From positions 62,001-126,000 of the forward strand of contig NZ_WMBA01000013.1 in the NCBI RefSeq assembly GCF_009707865.1: a DNA stretch of 64,000 nucleotides, read 5' to 3'. This stretch comes from Amycolatopsis pithecellobii (lineage in GTDB: Bacteria; Actinomycetota; Actinomycetes; Mycobacteriales; Pseudonocardiaceae). A model generated the notes under the pieces. The model worked only from the letters and a program-made list of their open reading frames with translations, did no database searches and was not told where the DNA came from. Made by a program: the position numbers and the translations under genes. This document shows, piece by piece, positions 18,230 to 25,177 of the stretch (position 1 is its first letter; each line of letters starts with the position of its first letter).

Positions 18230-19246
18230 ATGTCCGGTACTGGTCTCGCCCGGGGTCCCCTTGTGACGGCGCTGGAAGCGGCGGTATGGGCGCCGTCGCC
18301 GCACAACACTCAGCCGTGGTATTTCGAGGTCGACGGGGATCGGGTCGCGGTGTTCCTCGATCCCCGGCGGGTGCTCGCGATCGTCGACCCGGAGGGCCGG
18401 GAAGCGCGCCTGTCGTGCGGCGCGGCGATCCTGAACATGCGGGTCGCGTTGCGCGCCGCCGGACGGCGACCGGTCGTTCATCTGCTTCCGGATCGGGCGG
18501 CGCCGGAGTGTCTCGCGGTCGTGCAGGCCGGCGCCCTGTACCGGCCGACGCCGGTTGATGCGGAGTTGGCCCGCGCGATCGTCCGGCGGCGCAGCAACCG
18601 CCGCCCCTTCGCCGACCAGGCGGTTCCGCCTGGAGTGCGGGAAGCGCTGATCCAGGCGGCGCGGAAGGAGGGCGCCGACTTGGTCCTGCTGAACGAACCC
18701 GCATCGCTCGACGAGGCGGCGGCGCTGCTGCGGCGGGCCGAGCACCTGCAGAGCGAGGACCCGGCCTTTCAAGACGAGTTGAGCAGTTGGACCACCGACA
18801 GCCACGAAAGCGACGAGGGAGTGCCGGTGCATGCCGGTGGTCCGCGGCCGCCGGCCGGAACGTTGCTGTCGCTGCGCCAGTACGGGAATCCGCGGCAACG
18901 CATGGAGCGGCCGTACGAGCCCGAGCCGCTGGTGGTGGTCCTCGGGTCCTTCACGGACACACCGCTGGCGCACGTGCGGACCGGCCAGGCGCTGCAGCGG
19001 GTTCTGCTGACGGCCGCGTCCATGGGCGTGAGCGCCTCGTTCCTGTCACAGCCGATCGAGATGCCCGCGACCAGAACAGCCCTGCGCGAGCTGGTGGGCG
19101 GGCACACCTACCCGCAGGCCATGCTGCGCCTGGGGTACGGCTATCCCAGTCCGCCGACCGGGCGCAGGCCCGCGGAGGCCGTGACGCGCCGGACCGAGTG
19201 CGGGTCGGTGCCCACGTCCGGGATGGACGGAGGCGAGGATCGATGA
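18230..19246 (+). CDS. Acg-family nitroreductase-like protein (copy 1)
   Basis: A 338-aa member of the Acg (Rv2032) family, flavin-fold proteins resembling a fused nitroreductase dimer. The signature APSPHNTQPW lies near the start, and paired motifs such as RRRSNRRPF and ASMGVSASFLSQPIE follow. In Mycobacterium tuberculosis Acg is a DosR target whose structure sequesters FMN and which lacks ordinary nitroreductase activity; its role is in persistence. I start at the ATG 18230, seven bases after GAGGAG, rather than at the GTG 18215. Tandem DosR-like boxes precede it. Two paralogues occur at 31687 and 44013. Confidence 0.88.
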   Translation: MSGTGLARGPLVTALEAAVWAPSPHNTQPWYFEVDGDRVAVFLDPRRVLAIVDPEGREARLSCGAAILNMRVALRAAGRRPVVHLLPDRAAPECLAVVQAGALYRPTPVDAELARAIVRRRSNRRPFADQAVPPGVREALIQAARKEGADLVLLNEPASLDEAAALLRRAEHLQSEDPAFQDELSSWTTDSHESDEGVPVHAGGPRPPAGTLLSLRQYGNPRQRMERPYEPEPLVVVLGSFTDTPLAHVRTGQALQRVLLTAASMGVSASFLSQPIEMPATRTALRELVGGHTYPQAMLRLGYGYPSPPTGRRPAEAVTRRTECGSVPTSGMDGGEDR

Positions 19247-19401
19247 CCGTGATCTGGCTGATTGTCTGGCTGATCTACCACACGCCCGACGTCGCGGCGT
19301 GGGGTCCGTGGAACAACTGGGGTGTCGCGTTGTTCGTGTGCCTCGCCATCGACCTGATCGGCGCGATCGCCTCGCGCGGCCGCCGGAGGGTGAAACAGTA
19401 G
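19243..19401 (+). CDS. Small two-helix membrane protein
   Basis: A 52-aa protein starting in an ATGA overlap with the nitroreductase stop, so its translation is coupled. It has one hydrophobic segment at residues 2-12 (TVIWLIVWLIY), a loop containing AAWGPWNNWG, a second span (VALFVCLAIDLIGAI) and a basic end RGRRRVKQ that would face the cytoplasm. No named family. Probably an accessory inner-membrane peptide of the nitroreductase operon. Confidence 0.65.
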   Translation: MTVIWLIVWLIYHTPDVAAWGPWNNWGVALFVCLAIDLIGAIASRGRRRVKQ

Positions 19402-19403
19402 GC

Positions 19404-19522
19404 GGGTCAAGTCCCCAGCTCGGTGTCCGCGGACACCACGGGGCGCGGCCATCGAGGCGAAGGCCGTGGGAAACCCCGACCAGAACGGGGCCTCGGGCAT
19501 TCCCGGAAAGGCCGAAGGACCC
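19404..19522. promoter_or_regulatory. DosR-box-like sites upstream of the Rv1733c-like gene
   Basis: GGGTCAAGTCCCC (19404-19416) reads in reverse as GGGGACTTGACCC. AAGGCCGAAGGACCC (19508-19522) reads in reverse as GGGTCCTTCGGCCTT. Both fit the DosR form; the second is 53 bp before the GTG start at 19575. A CCCCG/CGGGG hairpin near 19475 lies between them. Confidence 0.6.
19422..19437. repeat. Perfect 16-bp palindrome
   Basis: GGTGTCCGCGGACACC is fully self-complementary with no spacer. It lies between the end of the 52-aa gene and the Rv1733c-like gene, next to a DosR-like box. It could be an operator or part of a terminator; there is no T-run. Confidence 0.5.
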
Positions 19523-19574
19523 TTCGCCCGGTGCGCGTCGCGGGGAAGGCTCGAAACCGGAAGGGGGCGGTGAC

Positions 19575-20159
19575 GTGAACGGACAGCGATGGTGGCGGCT
19601 GGCTCAGCTGGGCCGGAATCCGCTCGTGCGGTCGGTCGATCGGCTGGAGAACGCCCTGCTCGTCCTGGCGGTGCTGTTGATCGTCCTGGCGGTTCCCTTC
19701 GCCTGGGCGCTGGGTTCCCACACCTATCAGGCGCAGCGTGCGGTCGCCGACTCAGCGGTCGCCGAGCGGCACCCCGCGACCGCCGTGCTGCTGGCGGACG
19801 CGCCTCCGCAAATCGTGACACCGCAAGGCGTTCCGACGAACAGCCTGGCGGCTGCCGAGGCGACCTGGTGGCTCCCCGACGGCACCGAACGCACGGGCCT
19901 GGCGCCAACCGACCGCGGCGCCGCGAAGGGCACCCGGGTCCCGATCTGGCTGGACCGGGCGGGCAACGCGGTGGCGCCGCCACCGCAGCCAGGCGATGCG
20001 CTCACGGTGGGCGTCTCGACCGGAGTGGTGACCTGGCTGGGTTTCGCCGCGCTTGCCGGCGGTGCTTTCGGTGTGGCGCGGGCGTTGCTGGATCGCCGAA
20101 GGCGGCAGCAGTGGGAGCGCGAGTGGATGGCGCTGCGCATCGGGCACAGCCATTCCTGA
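19575..20159 (+). CDS. Rv1733c-like membrane protein
   Basis: A 194-aa membrane protein. A hydrophobic span at residues 27-47 (LENALLVLAVLLIVLAVPFA) is followed by an extracytoplasmic domain of about 100 residues and a second span (VVTWLGFAALAGGAFGVARAL) with a basic cytoplasmic tail. This arrangement and the motif RLENALL match Rv1733c, a DosR-regulated protein of unknown function and known as a latency antigen. The GTG at 19575 follows AGGGGGCGG and is preferred over the longer frame. It leads a run of tightly packed stress genes up to 21918. Confidence 0.78.
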   Translation: MNGQRWWRLAQLGRNPLVRSVDRLENALLVLAVLLIVLAVPFAWALGSHTYQAQRAVADSAVAERHPATAVLLADAPPQIVTPQGVPTNSLAAAEATWWLPDGTERTGLAPTDRGAAKGTRVPIWLDRAGNAVAPPPQPGDALTVGVSTGVVTWLGFAALAGGAFGVARALLDRRRRQQWEREWMALRIGHSHS

Positions 20160-20179
20160 CCAAAGACGAGGAGGACATC

Positions 20180-20773
20180 GTGAGGGCGCGCGACATCATG
20201 AGCTCACCGGCGGTGGTCACGCATCCCGGTGAGCCGGTCAAGGCCGTTGAGCACACGTTGGCACAGCGTGGGTTCACCGCGCTGCCGGTGGTGGACGAGG
20301 ATGACCGGGTGGTGGGGATCGTGACCGAGGCCGATTTCGTGGCCGACCGCTTCCCCGGCGAGCCGCACCGAGTGGCCCGCACGGTCGACGAAGTCATGAC
20401 GGCCCCGGCGAGGTCGGTCGATGTCAACGACAACGCGGCAGTGCTGGCTCGGCTGATGATCGATGAGCACCTCCGCTGCCTCCCCGTGATCGACCGGGGC
20501 CGGCTCGCCGGCGTGGTGACACGGCGGGATTTCCTGCGGGTGCTCGCAAGGCCGGACCAGGTGCTCGCCTACGACGTGCAAACCCGGCTCGCCGTGTTCG
20601 GCAGCAAAGACCGGTGGCTGGTGGATGTGCACGACGGTGCGGTGACGATCGTGGACCGGTTCGACAGCGAAGCCGACCGTGAGGCCGCGGTCCTGCTTGC
20701 GGAAGGGGTGCCGGGCGTGATCAGTGCGCGGTGCTACGTCGGCGAGATCGAACACCAGGAAGAGCAGGCATGA
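20180..20773 (+). CDS. CBS-pair protein with C-terminal BON-like domain (copy 1)
   Basis: A 197-aa protein. Two CBS motifs cover residues about 1-125 (RARDIMSSPAVV; GIVTEADFV; VDEVMTAPARSV; GVVTRRDFL) and a C-terminal BON-like domain ends VPGVISARCYV. CBS pairs bind adenosine nucleotides; the CBS-only Hrp1 (Rv2626c) is a DosR target. The GTG at 20180 follows GAGGAGGAC. It ends in an ATGA overlap with the Usp gene, so the two are one operon with the Rv1733c-like gene. Confidence 0.85.
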   Translation: MRARDIMSSPAVVTHPGEPVKAVEHTLAQRGFTALPVVDEDDRVVGIVTEADFVADRFPGEPHRVARTVDEVMTAPARSVDVNDNAAVLARLMIDEHLRCLPVIDRGRLAGVVTRRDFLRVLARPDQVLAYDVQTRLAVFGSKDRWLVDVHDGAVTIVDRFDSEADREAAVLLAEGVPGVISARCYVGEIEHQEEQA

Positions 20774-21633
20774 ACACCCCGATCGTGGTCGGCGTCGACG
20801 GGAGCAGGCAGTCGCTCCGGGCCGCCGCATGGGCGGCCGCTGAAGCCGCACTGCGGCACGCCCCTCTGCACATCGTGAACGCATTCGGTATTCCCGGGGC
20901 CTTCGACGGCGAGACGAAGCCGCCCGGCGACTGGCTGGATCCGCACCGCCGCGAGTCGGAGAGCATCGTGCGGGCGGCCGTCGAGGGCGCCGAGCGCCGG
21001 CATCCGCGGCTGGTGACCGAGCAGGAGTCCGTTTACGAGGCTGCGGTGCCGCTGCTGCTGCGCCGGTCCGAAGGCACGCGGATGATGGTCGTCGGTTCGG
21101 CAGGGCGCGGTGTGCTCGGCGACCTTGTCGTCGGGTCTGTCGTCACGGCGCTCGCCACGCATGCCCGGTGTCCGGTCGCCGTGATCCGCGGCGAGGAGCG
21201 CGGCGGCGAGGCGCCGGTCGTGGCCGGAGTGGACGGTGGGCCCGCCTCGGAAGCGGTGCTGGCGCTGGCTTTCGAGGAGGCGTCGGTGCACGGCGCACCC
21301 CTGGTCGCGTTGCACGTGTGGGCGGATCTGAATGCGGCGCGGATTTTCGCCGGGGCGTTGGCGCCGTTCGACGTCGAGCCGGTACGGCAGGCGGAGACCC
21401 GCGTGCTGGCCGAGGCGCTCGCGGGCTGGCAGGAGAAGTTCCCCGACGTCGAGGTCCGGCCCGTGGTGGAGCAGGACAGCCCGCGACAGCGCTTGCTCGA
21501 GTGGAGCAGACGGGCCCGGATGGTCGTCGTCGGCAGCCGGGGCCGCGGCGGATTCACCGGCCTGCTGCTGGGTTCGACGAGCCAGGCACTCATCCAGCAC
21601 GCGGGCTGCCCCGTGCTGGTCATCCGCCGGTAG
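20770..21633 (+). CDS. Tandem universal stress protein (copy 1)
   Basis: A 287-aa protein with two Usp domains. The first begins IVVGVDGSRQS and has the ATP loop VVGSAGRGVLGDLVVGSV; the second begins VVAGVDGGPAS and has VVGSRGRGGFTGLLLGST then CPVLVIRR. Both GxxGx9GS loops suggest ATP binding. Tandem Usp proteins are abundant in the DosR regulon (for example Rv1996, Rv2005c, Rv2623) and slow growth. Translation is coupled to the CBS gene upstream through ATGA. Confidence 0.92.
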   Translation: MNTPIVVGVDGSRQSLRAAAWAAAEAALRHAPLHIVNAFGIPGAFDGETKPPGDWLDPHRRESESIVRAAVEGAERRHPRLVTEQESVYEAAVPLLLRRSEGTRMMVVGSAGRGVLGDLVVGSVVTALATHARCPVAVIRGEERGGEAPVVAGVDGGPASEAVLALAFEEASVHGAPLVALHVWADLNAARIFAGALAPFDVEPVRQAETRVLAEALAGWQEKFPDVEVRPVVEQDSPRQRLLEWSRRARMVVVGSRGRGGFTGLLLGSTSQALIQHAGCPVLVIRR

Positions 21634-21648
21634 GCAAAGGAGCGCGCG

Positions 21649-21918
21649 ATGCGGGCACATGCAGGCGACTGGATCGTCGTCAAGAGTCGTACGGTCGGCG
21701 GTGCCGAACAACGAGGCCGGATCATGGAAGTGGGTTCGCCCGAGGGCGCGCCACCTTACGTCGTCCACTGGATGCAGGACGACCGTGTTTCGACCTTCTT
21801 CCCGGGCACCGACGCCCAGGTGCTCACCCCGGACGAACTCGCCGCCGCCGAGGCGCGGCAGCGCATCCGGTTCCAGGCCATCCAGCACGAAATCGTGGGG
21901 TCGAGGAGGAAACCCTGA
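21649..21918 (+). CDS. DUF1918-domain protein
   Basis: An 89-aa protein. The first 60 residues (MRAHAGDWIVVKSRTVG... GRIMEVGSPEGAPPYVVHW) form the SH3-like DUF1918 domain found in actinobacteria, often beside stress genes; its function is unknown. A short helical tail follows. AAAGGAG precedes the ATG, 15 bp after the Usp stop, so it closes the operon that begins at 19575. Confidence 0.82.
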   Translation: MRAHAGDWIVVKSRTVGGAEQRGRIMEVGSPEGAPPYVVHWMQDDRVSTFFPGTDAQVLTPDELAAAEARQRIRFQAIQHEIVGSRRKP

Positions 21919-22242
21919 AGACCACGAAGAGCCTCGTCGTCGGGGTGCACGCCGGCCGGGGCCGGCTTCCGGTGGCCGTGACCACGAAGACCGTGCCGTT
22001 CGTTACCAATCCGGGACCGCGCCCGATGACGAGGTCCTTGGTCCCTGCCGGTGGGGGACGCGAGGCCCTGCCCGAACGCCGCGGCTTCGCAGCATGCTCG
22101 TTTCATGGTTGATACGGGGGCGCGGCACCTGATTCTGGTGGGCGTTGTGGGTTGGGCGGCCCGGGAGGCTGCCGCCGGGGTAGAGGTCGAGACCGATTTG
22201 CGGGTGGGGACGCAAACCCTGTGACACCAGAGGAGGCAGATC
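21919..22242. other. 324-bp intergenic region
   Basis: Between the DUF1918 and DUF1876 genes. It contains DosR-like boxes at 22031-22068 and a further GGGGACGCAAACCCT at 22206. A 39-codon frame at 22105-22224 has no ribosome site and no recognisable content, so I do not call it. Confidence 0.5.
22031..22068. promoter_or_regulatory. Tandem DosR-box-like sites upstream of the DUF1876 gene
   Basis: GAGGTCCTTGGTCCCT (22031-22046) and GGGGACGCGAGGCCC (22054-22068) start 23 bp apart. The first is a near inverted repeat of the GGGACTTTGGTCCC type. They lie about 175-210 bp upstream of the ATG at 22243. Confidence 0.55.
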
Positions 22243-22509
22243 ATGCGTGAGAAGCAGTGGCGAGTCGAGATTTTCATCGACGAACACGAGAATCGCACCC
22301 GTGCGCAGGCCCGGTTGCACAACCCGGACGAGACGGGGTTCGTCGGCACCGGCGTCGCGCGCTTGAACCCGCGCGACGCCGACGTACCCGAGATCGGCGA
22401 CGAACTTGCCGTGTCACGCGCGCTGGCCGACTTGGCGCACCGGCTGCTCGACGCGACAGCCGAAGACATCGAGGCCATCACCCACCGGGAAGCCCACTTG
22501 GAACGGTGA
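22243..22509 (+). CDS. DUF1876 (Rv1738/Rv2632c-like) protein
   Basis: An 88-aa protein starting [21 protein letters not shown], the DUF1876 signature, with RNPDE-like, VGTG and LARAL-type features (here [18 protein letters not shown] and [12 protein letters not shown]). Rv1738 is strongly DosR-induced and its fold resembles ribosome hibernation factors, which suggests translation silencing in dormancy. An AGAGGAGG ribosome site precedes the ATG. The next gene, a CBS-BON protein, starts 5 bp after its stop. Confidence 0.9.
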   Translation: MREKQWRVEIFIDEHENRTRAQARLHNPDETGFVGTGVARLNPRDADVPEIGDELAVSRALADLAHRLLDATAEDIEAITHREAHLER

Positions 22510-22513
22510 AGCG

Positions 22514-23191
22514 ATGAAACCCTTACAGATCCAGGATGTGATGACCACCGATGTCCGTTCCGTGCACCGGACGACGCCGGTCAAGGAGGTCGCGACCATT
22601 CTGGCCGAACATCGGGTCAGCGCCGTTCCGGTCGTGGATGACGAGTGCACCGTGGTCGGCGTGGTATCCGAGGCCGACCTCCTGCCGAAGGAGGTCCCGC
22701 CCGGCCGTTGGTCGCGCCGGGATAAGGCGCGTTACGCCGCGCGGACGGCTGAGCAGGTCATGACCAAGCCTGCGCGCACTATCGAGGCCGGCAAATCCAT
22801 TGTGGAGGGCGCACGCCGGATGACGAACGAACGTGTGAAGCGCTTTCCCGTGATCGATCGCCACGGCAAGCTCGTCGGCATCGTCAGCCGCGCGGACCTC
22901 GTCGCCTTGTTCGCCCGCGGGGACGAGGCGCTGCGCGCGGAGATCGTGCTGGACGTGTTCGAGGAGATACTGCTGGTATCCGGGAAGCAGGCGGAGGCGG
23001 CGGTCTCGGTCGAGAACGGCGTGGTGACGCTGACCGGCGAGCTGGACCGCAAAAGCTCTGTGCGCCTGGCCGTCTCGCTGACGCGCCGAGTCCCCGGTGT
23101 CGTCGACGTGGTCGACCGTTTGACGTTCGCGTTCGACGACACGCACCTCAAGCCCGCCGAGGCGGACAACCGCGGCATTCTGGGCTGGTGA
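22514..23191 (+). CDS. CBS-pair plus BON-domain protein (copy 2)
   Basis: A 225-aa protein with two CBS motifs (IQDVMTTDVRSVHRT, VVGVVSEADLLPKE, AEQVMTKPARTI, LVGIVSRADLVALFA) followed by a BON domain from about residue 140 (AVSVENGVVTLTGELDRKS ... VPGVVDVVDRL). CBS domains sense adenylate nucleotides; BON domains often touch membranes. The partner or target is unknown. It is 5 bp downstream of the DUF1876 gene and so in the same operon. Closely similar in layout to the copy at 31037. Confidence 0.88.
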   Translation: MKPLQIQDVMTTDVRSVHRTTPVKEVATILAEHRVSAVPVVDDECTVVGVVSEADLLPKEVPPGRWSRRDKARYAARTAEQVMTKPARTIEAGKSIVEGARRMTNERVKRFPVIDRHGKLVGIVSRADLVALFARGDEALRAEIVLDVFEEILLVSGKQAEAAVSVENGVVTLTGELDRKSSVRLAVSLTRRVPGVVDVVDRLTFAFDDTHLKPAEADNRGILGW

Positions 23192-23250
23192 CCCCGCGGT
23201 GCCGGAGCTGACCGGCGCCGCGCGGCGTAGTGCGCAACGCCCGCATGCGG

Positions 23251-23265
23251 GTGGCCTTTGGCCAC
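23251..23265. promoter_or_regulatory. DosR-box-like palindrome upstream of the slipin gene
   Basis: GTGGCCTTTGGCCAC is a perfect inverted repeat (6-bp arms, 3-bp centre) and resembles the TGGCCTTTGGCCCC box in front of adh. It lies 78-92 bp upstream of the slipin ATG at 23343. Confidence 0.55.
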
Positions 23266-23342
23266 TCGGATGAATGCCCTCGTGCCCTGTCGGCGATATC
23301 CCCGCTTGCCCACGATCAGCACCGAGACAACCAAGGGAGGCA

Positions 23343-24107
23343 ATGGTGAGCAGTCTTGGCGTGGCGATCGTTCGCCAGTACCAGCGTGGCGTGGTGTTTC
23401 GGTTCGGGCAGATCCGTCCGGTGCGGGAGCCCGGTATCCAGTTCATGATCCCGTTGGCCGACCGGATGCGGAAGGTGAGCCTGCGGACGGTGACCATGCC
23501 GATCCCGTCCCAGCAGGTCATCACCAAGGACAACGTGTCGATCGGAGTGGCCGCGGTGGCGTATTTCCGCCGGGTGGACCCGATCCAGTCGATCGTCGCG
23601 ATCGAGAACGTGGAGGACGCAATCAGCCAGATCGCGCAGACCACCGTGCGCAACGTCGTGGGCAGGTCGAATCTCGACGATGTGCTGTCGGAGACGGAAA
23701 AGCTGAACGAGTCGATCAAGGATATCCTCGACATCACCACCGAACGGTGGGGAGTGCTCGTCGAGTTGGTGGAGCTGAAGGACATCGAGCTGCCGCAGTC
23801 GATGCAGCGGGCGATGGCACGGGAGGCCGAGGCTGAGCGGGAGAAGCGCGGCAAGATCATCGCGGCGGAGGGTGAGGCGTTGTCGGCCGGGAAGCTCGCC
23901 GAGGCGGCCGACGTCATCCAGCGGCACCCGGTTGCGTTGCAGCTGCGGAATTTGCAGGTGCTGGGGGAGATCGCCATCGAGCGGAACTCGACGATCGTGT
24001 TCCCCGCACAGCTGATGGACAGTTTCCGCGCCTTGAACTCCTTCGTGGACCGGGAGACGGGCGCGCGGGCGGATGGGATCGTGCCGGCGGCGTATGCGGC
24101 TGAATGA
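23343..24107 (+). CDS. SPFH/band-7 (slipin-type) protein lacking the usual membrane anchor
   Basis: A 254-aa SPFH-domain protein. [22 protein letters not shown] is the start of the band-7 domain, followed by [17 protein letters not shown], a helical region rich in Glu/Ala/Arg around residue 160-190 and a C-terminal end with SFVDRETG. Slipins normally begin with a hydrophobic hairpin; here only about seven residues precede the domain and upstream sequence in frame is not hydrophobic. AAGGGAGG precedes the ATG. Band-7 proteins scaffold membrane complexes and proteases; an ftsH gene is 5 kb away in the same island. Confidence 0.85.
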   Translation: MVSSLGVAIVRQYQRGVVFRFGQIRPVREPGIQFMIPLADRMRKVSLRTVTMPIPSQQVITKDNVSIGVAAVAYFRRVDPIQSIVAIENVEDAISQIAQTTVRNVVGRSNLDDVLSETEKLNESIKDILDITTERWGVLVELVELKDIELPQSMQRAMAREAEAEREKRGKIIAAEGEALSAGKLAEAADVIQRHPVALQLRNLQVLGEIAIERNSTIVFPAQLMDSFRALNSFVDRETGARADGIVPAAYAAE

Positions 24108-24245
24108 GCACCAAGGCGCCACCGGCTGTCAGGTCGGTGAGCGAGCCGTCGTTGATCCCCATGACGATGGTCGCGTCCACGTCTTTGCCCGGCGCCGGGC
24201 GTGGTGCGCGGGCGAAGGTGACTGTGCCCTCGGCGAGGCCGTGCC
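24108..24245 (-). other. Convergent intergenic gap with a possible decayed gene fragment
   Basis: On the minus strand a short frame reads PGKDVDATIVMGINDGSL, reminiscent of the central strand of glyceraldehyde-3-phosphate dehydrogenases, then loses similarity. It is too short to be sure. No other feature seen. Confidence 0.2.
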
Positions 24246-24899
24246 TCAGACACTGAGGTCCTCTTGTGGCGCGCCAGTCAGATAGGCGACGCGTGTGGCG
24301 AGCGCGACCGTGTGGTCGGCGAATCGCTCATAGAACCGGCCGAGGAGGGCGAGGTCCATCGCTTCGGTGAGGGTCACCGGCGGCTCGCACGCAAGGATCA
24401 ATGGCTCGAGTGCGGTCGTGAGGCGGTCCATCGCATTGTCCTGCGCATCGAGTTTGCGGGCGGCGGCCGGGTCCTGGTTCGCCAACGCCTCGCGGGTCTT
24501 CGCTGCCATTCGTTGCGCCAGTTCGCCCATCTCGGCGATGGTGGAGCGCAGGGCTTCCGGCACCGCGGGGGTGGGATGGCGCCGTTCGACGATTTCCGCG
24601 ATGTGCCGGGCCAGCGCGCCCATGCGGTCCAGGTCCCCGCTCATGCGCAGGCCCGCGACGATCATGCGCAGGTCGGAGGCGACCGGTTGCTGCCGCGCGA
24701 TCAGTGTCACGGCGTCGGCGTCGACGAGGCGGTGCAGCCGGGCGATCGTCTCGCCTTGCGCGGTCAGTCCCCGTGCCGCCTCGATGTCGTTGTCCAGCAG
24801 GGCTTTCGTCGCCTCCTGGATCGCGGTCTCCGCGAGCTGGGCGAGATCGCCGAGCCGGTCCTGGAAATATGCGAGTTCCTGGTGGTATGCGGTGCGCAT
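24246..24899 (-). CDS. phoU: PhoU-type phosphate signalling protein
   Basis: A 217-aa all-helical protein with two PhoU repeats: the first begins MRTAYHQELAYFQDRLGDLAQLAETAI and the second SALR-type at PEALRSTIAEMGELAQRM, each with the acidic metal-site pattern (DNDIEAA; NQDPAAARKLDAQDN). The end FYERFADHTVALATRVAYL is typical. PhoU links the Pst transporter to the phosphate sensor kinase and is tied to persistence in several bacteria. The ATG 24897-24899 has GAGGAG upstream. No pst genes are nearby; instead it is divergent from a metal ATPase with a shared DosR-like box. Confidence 0.85.
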   Translation of the reverse strand: MRTAYHQELAYFQDRLGDLAQLAETAIQEATKALLDNDIEAARGLTAQGETIARLHRLVDADAVTLIARQQPVASDLRMIVAGLRMSGDLDRMGALARHIAEIVERRHPTPAVPEALRSTIAEMGELAQRMAAKTREALANQDPAAARKLDAQDNAMDRLTTALEPLILACEPPVTLTEAMDLALLGRFYERFADHTVALATRVAYLTGAPQEDLSV

Positions 24900-24959
24900 G
24901 GCCCATCTCCTCGTCCTCGGATCGAGCACAACGTAGGACGGGCCTTGCGCTCCACCACA

Positions 24960-25020
24960 GGGACTTTGGTCACCGGAGCCGGTGCCGCAAACGTCGTACC
25001 CGGTGGGGACATCGTGCCCT
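24960..25020. promoter_or_regulatory. DosR-box-like sites between phoU and the P1B-5 ATPase
   Basis: GGGACTTTGGTCACC (24960-24974) is one of the best DosR-box matches in the window, 60 bp upstream of phoU. GGGGACATCGTGCCCT begins at 25005, 45 bp on, about 50 bp before the small frame at 25055 and 154 bp before the ATPase. Confidence 0.65.
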
Positions 25021-25054
25021 GTCTTTGCTCGTGGGAGAGCGCAAAAGTGGGATC

Positions 25055-25177
25055 ATGAGCAGGATCGACTGGCGTGGTGCGCATGTCGTGGCCCGGCGCC
25101 GTCCGGTGCTGGCGGGCGCGGTCGGGCTGATGACCGGGGTGATCGACGTCGGCGACGTGCGCGTCCGCGCATCATGA
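25055..25177 (+). CDS. Possible 40-aa leader peptide coupled to the metal ATPase
   Basis: A frame of 40 codons begins MSRIDWRGAHVVARRR and ends in an ATGA overlap with the ATPase start at 25174. A GTGGGA just upstream could be a weak ribosome site. The peptide has a basic N-terminus and a short hydrophobic centre (VLAGAVGLMTGVI). The overlap and its position behind a DosR-like box suggest translational coupling, but there is no homology I recognise. Confidence 0.35.
   Translation: MSRIDWRGAHVVARRRPVLAGAVGLMTGVIDVGDVRVRAS

Noticed and set aside
22105-22224. A 39-codon frame between the DUF1918 and DUF1876 genes
   Set aside because: No ribosome site, no recognisable features, and it lies in a promoter region with DosR-like boxes.
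24098-24240. Minus-strand similarity to the middle of glyceraldehyde-3-phosphate dehydrogenase
   Set aside because: Only about 18 residues resemble the family by eye; too short to call a relic with confidence.
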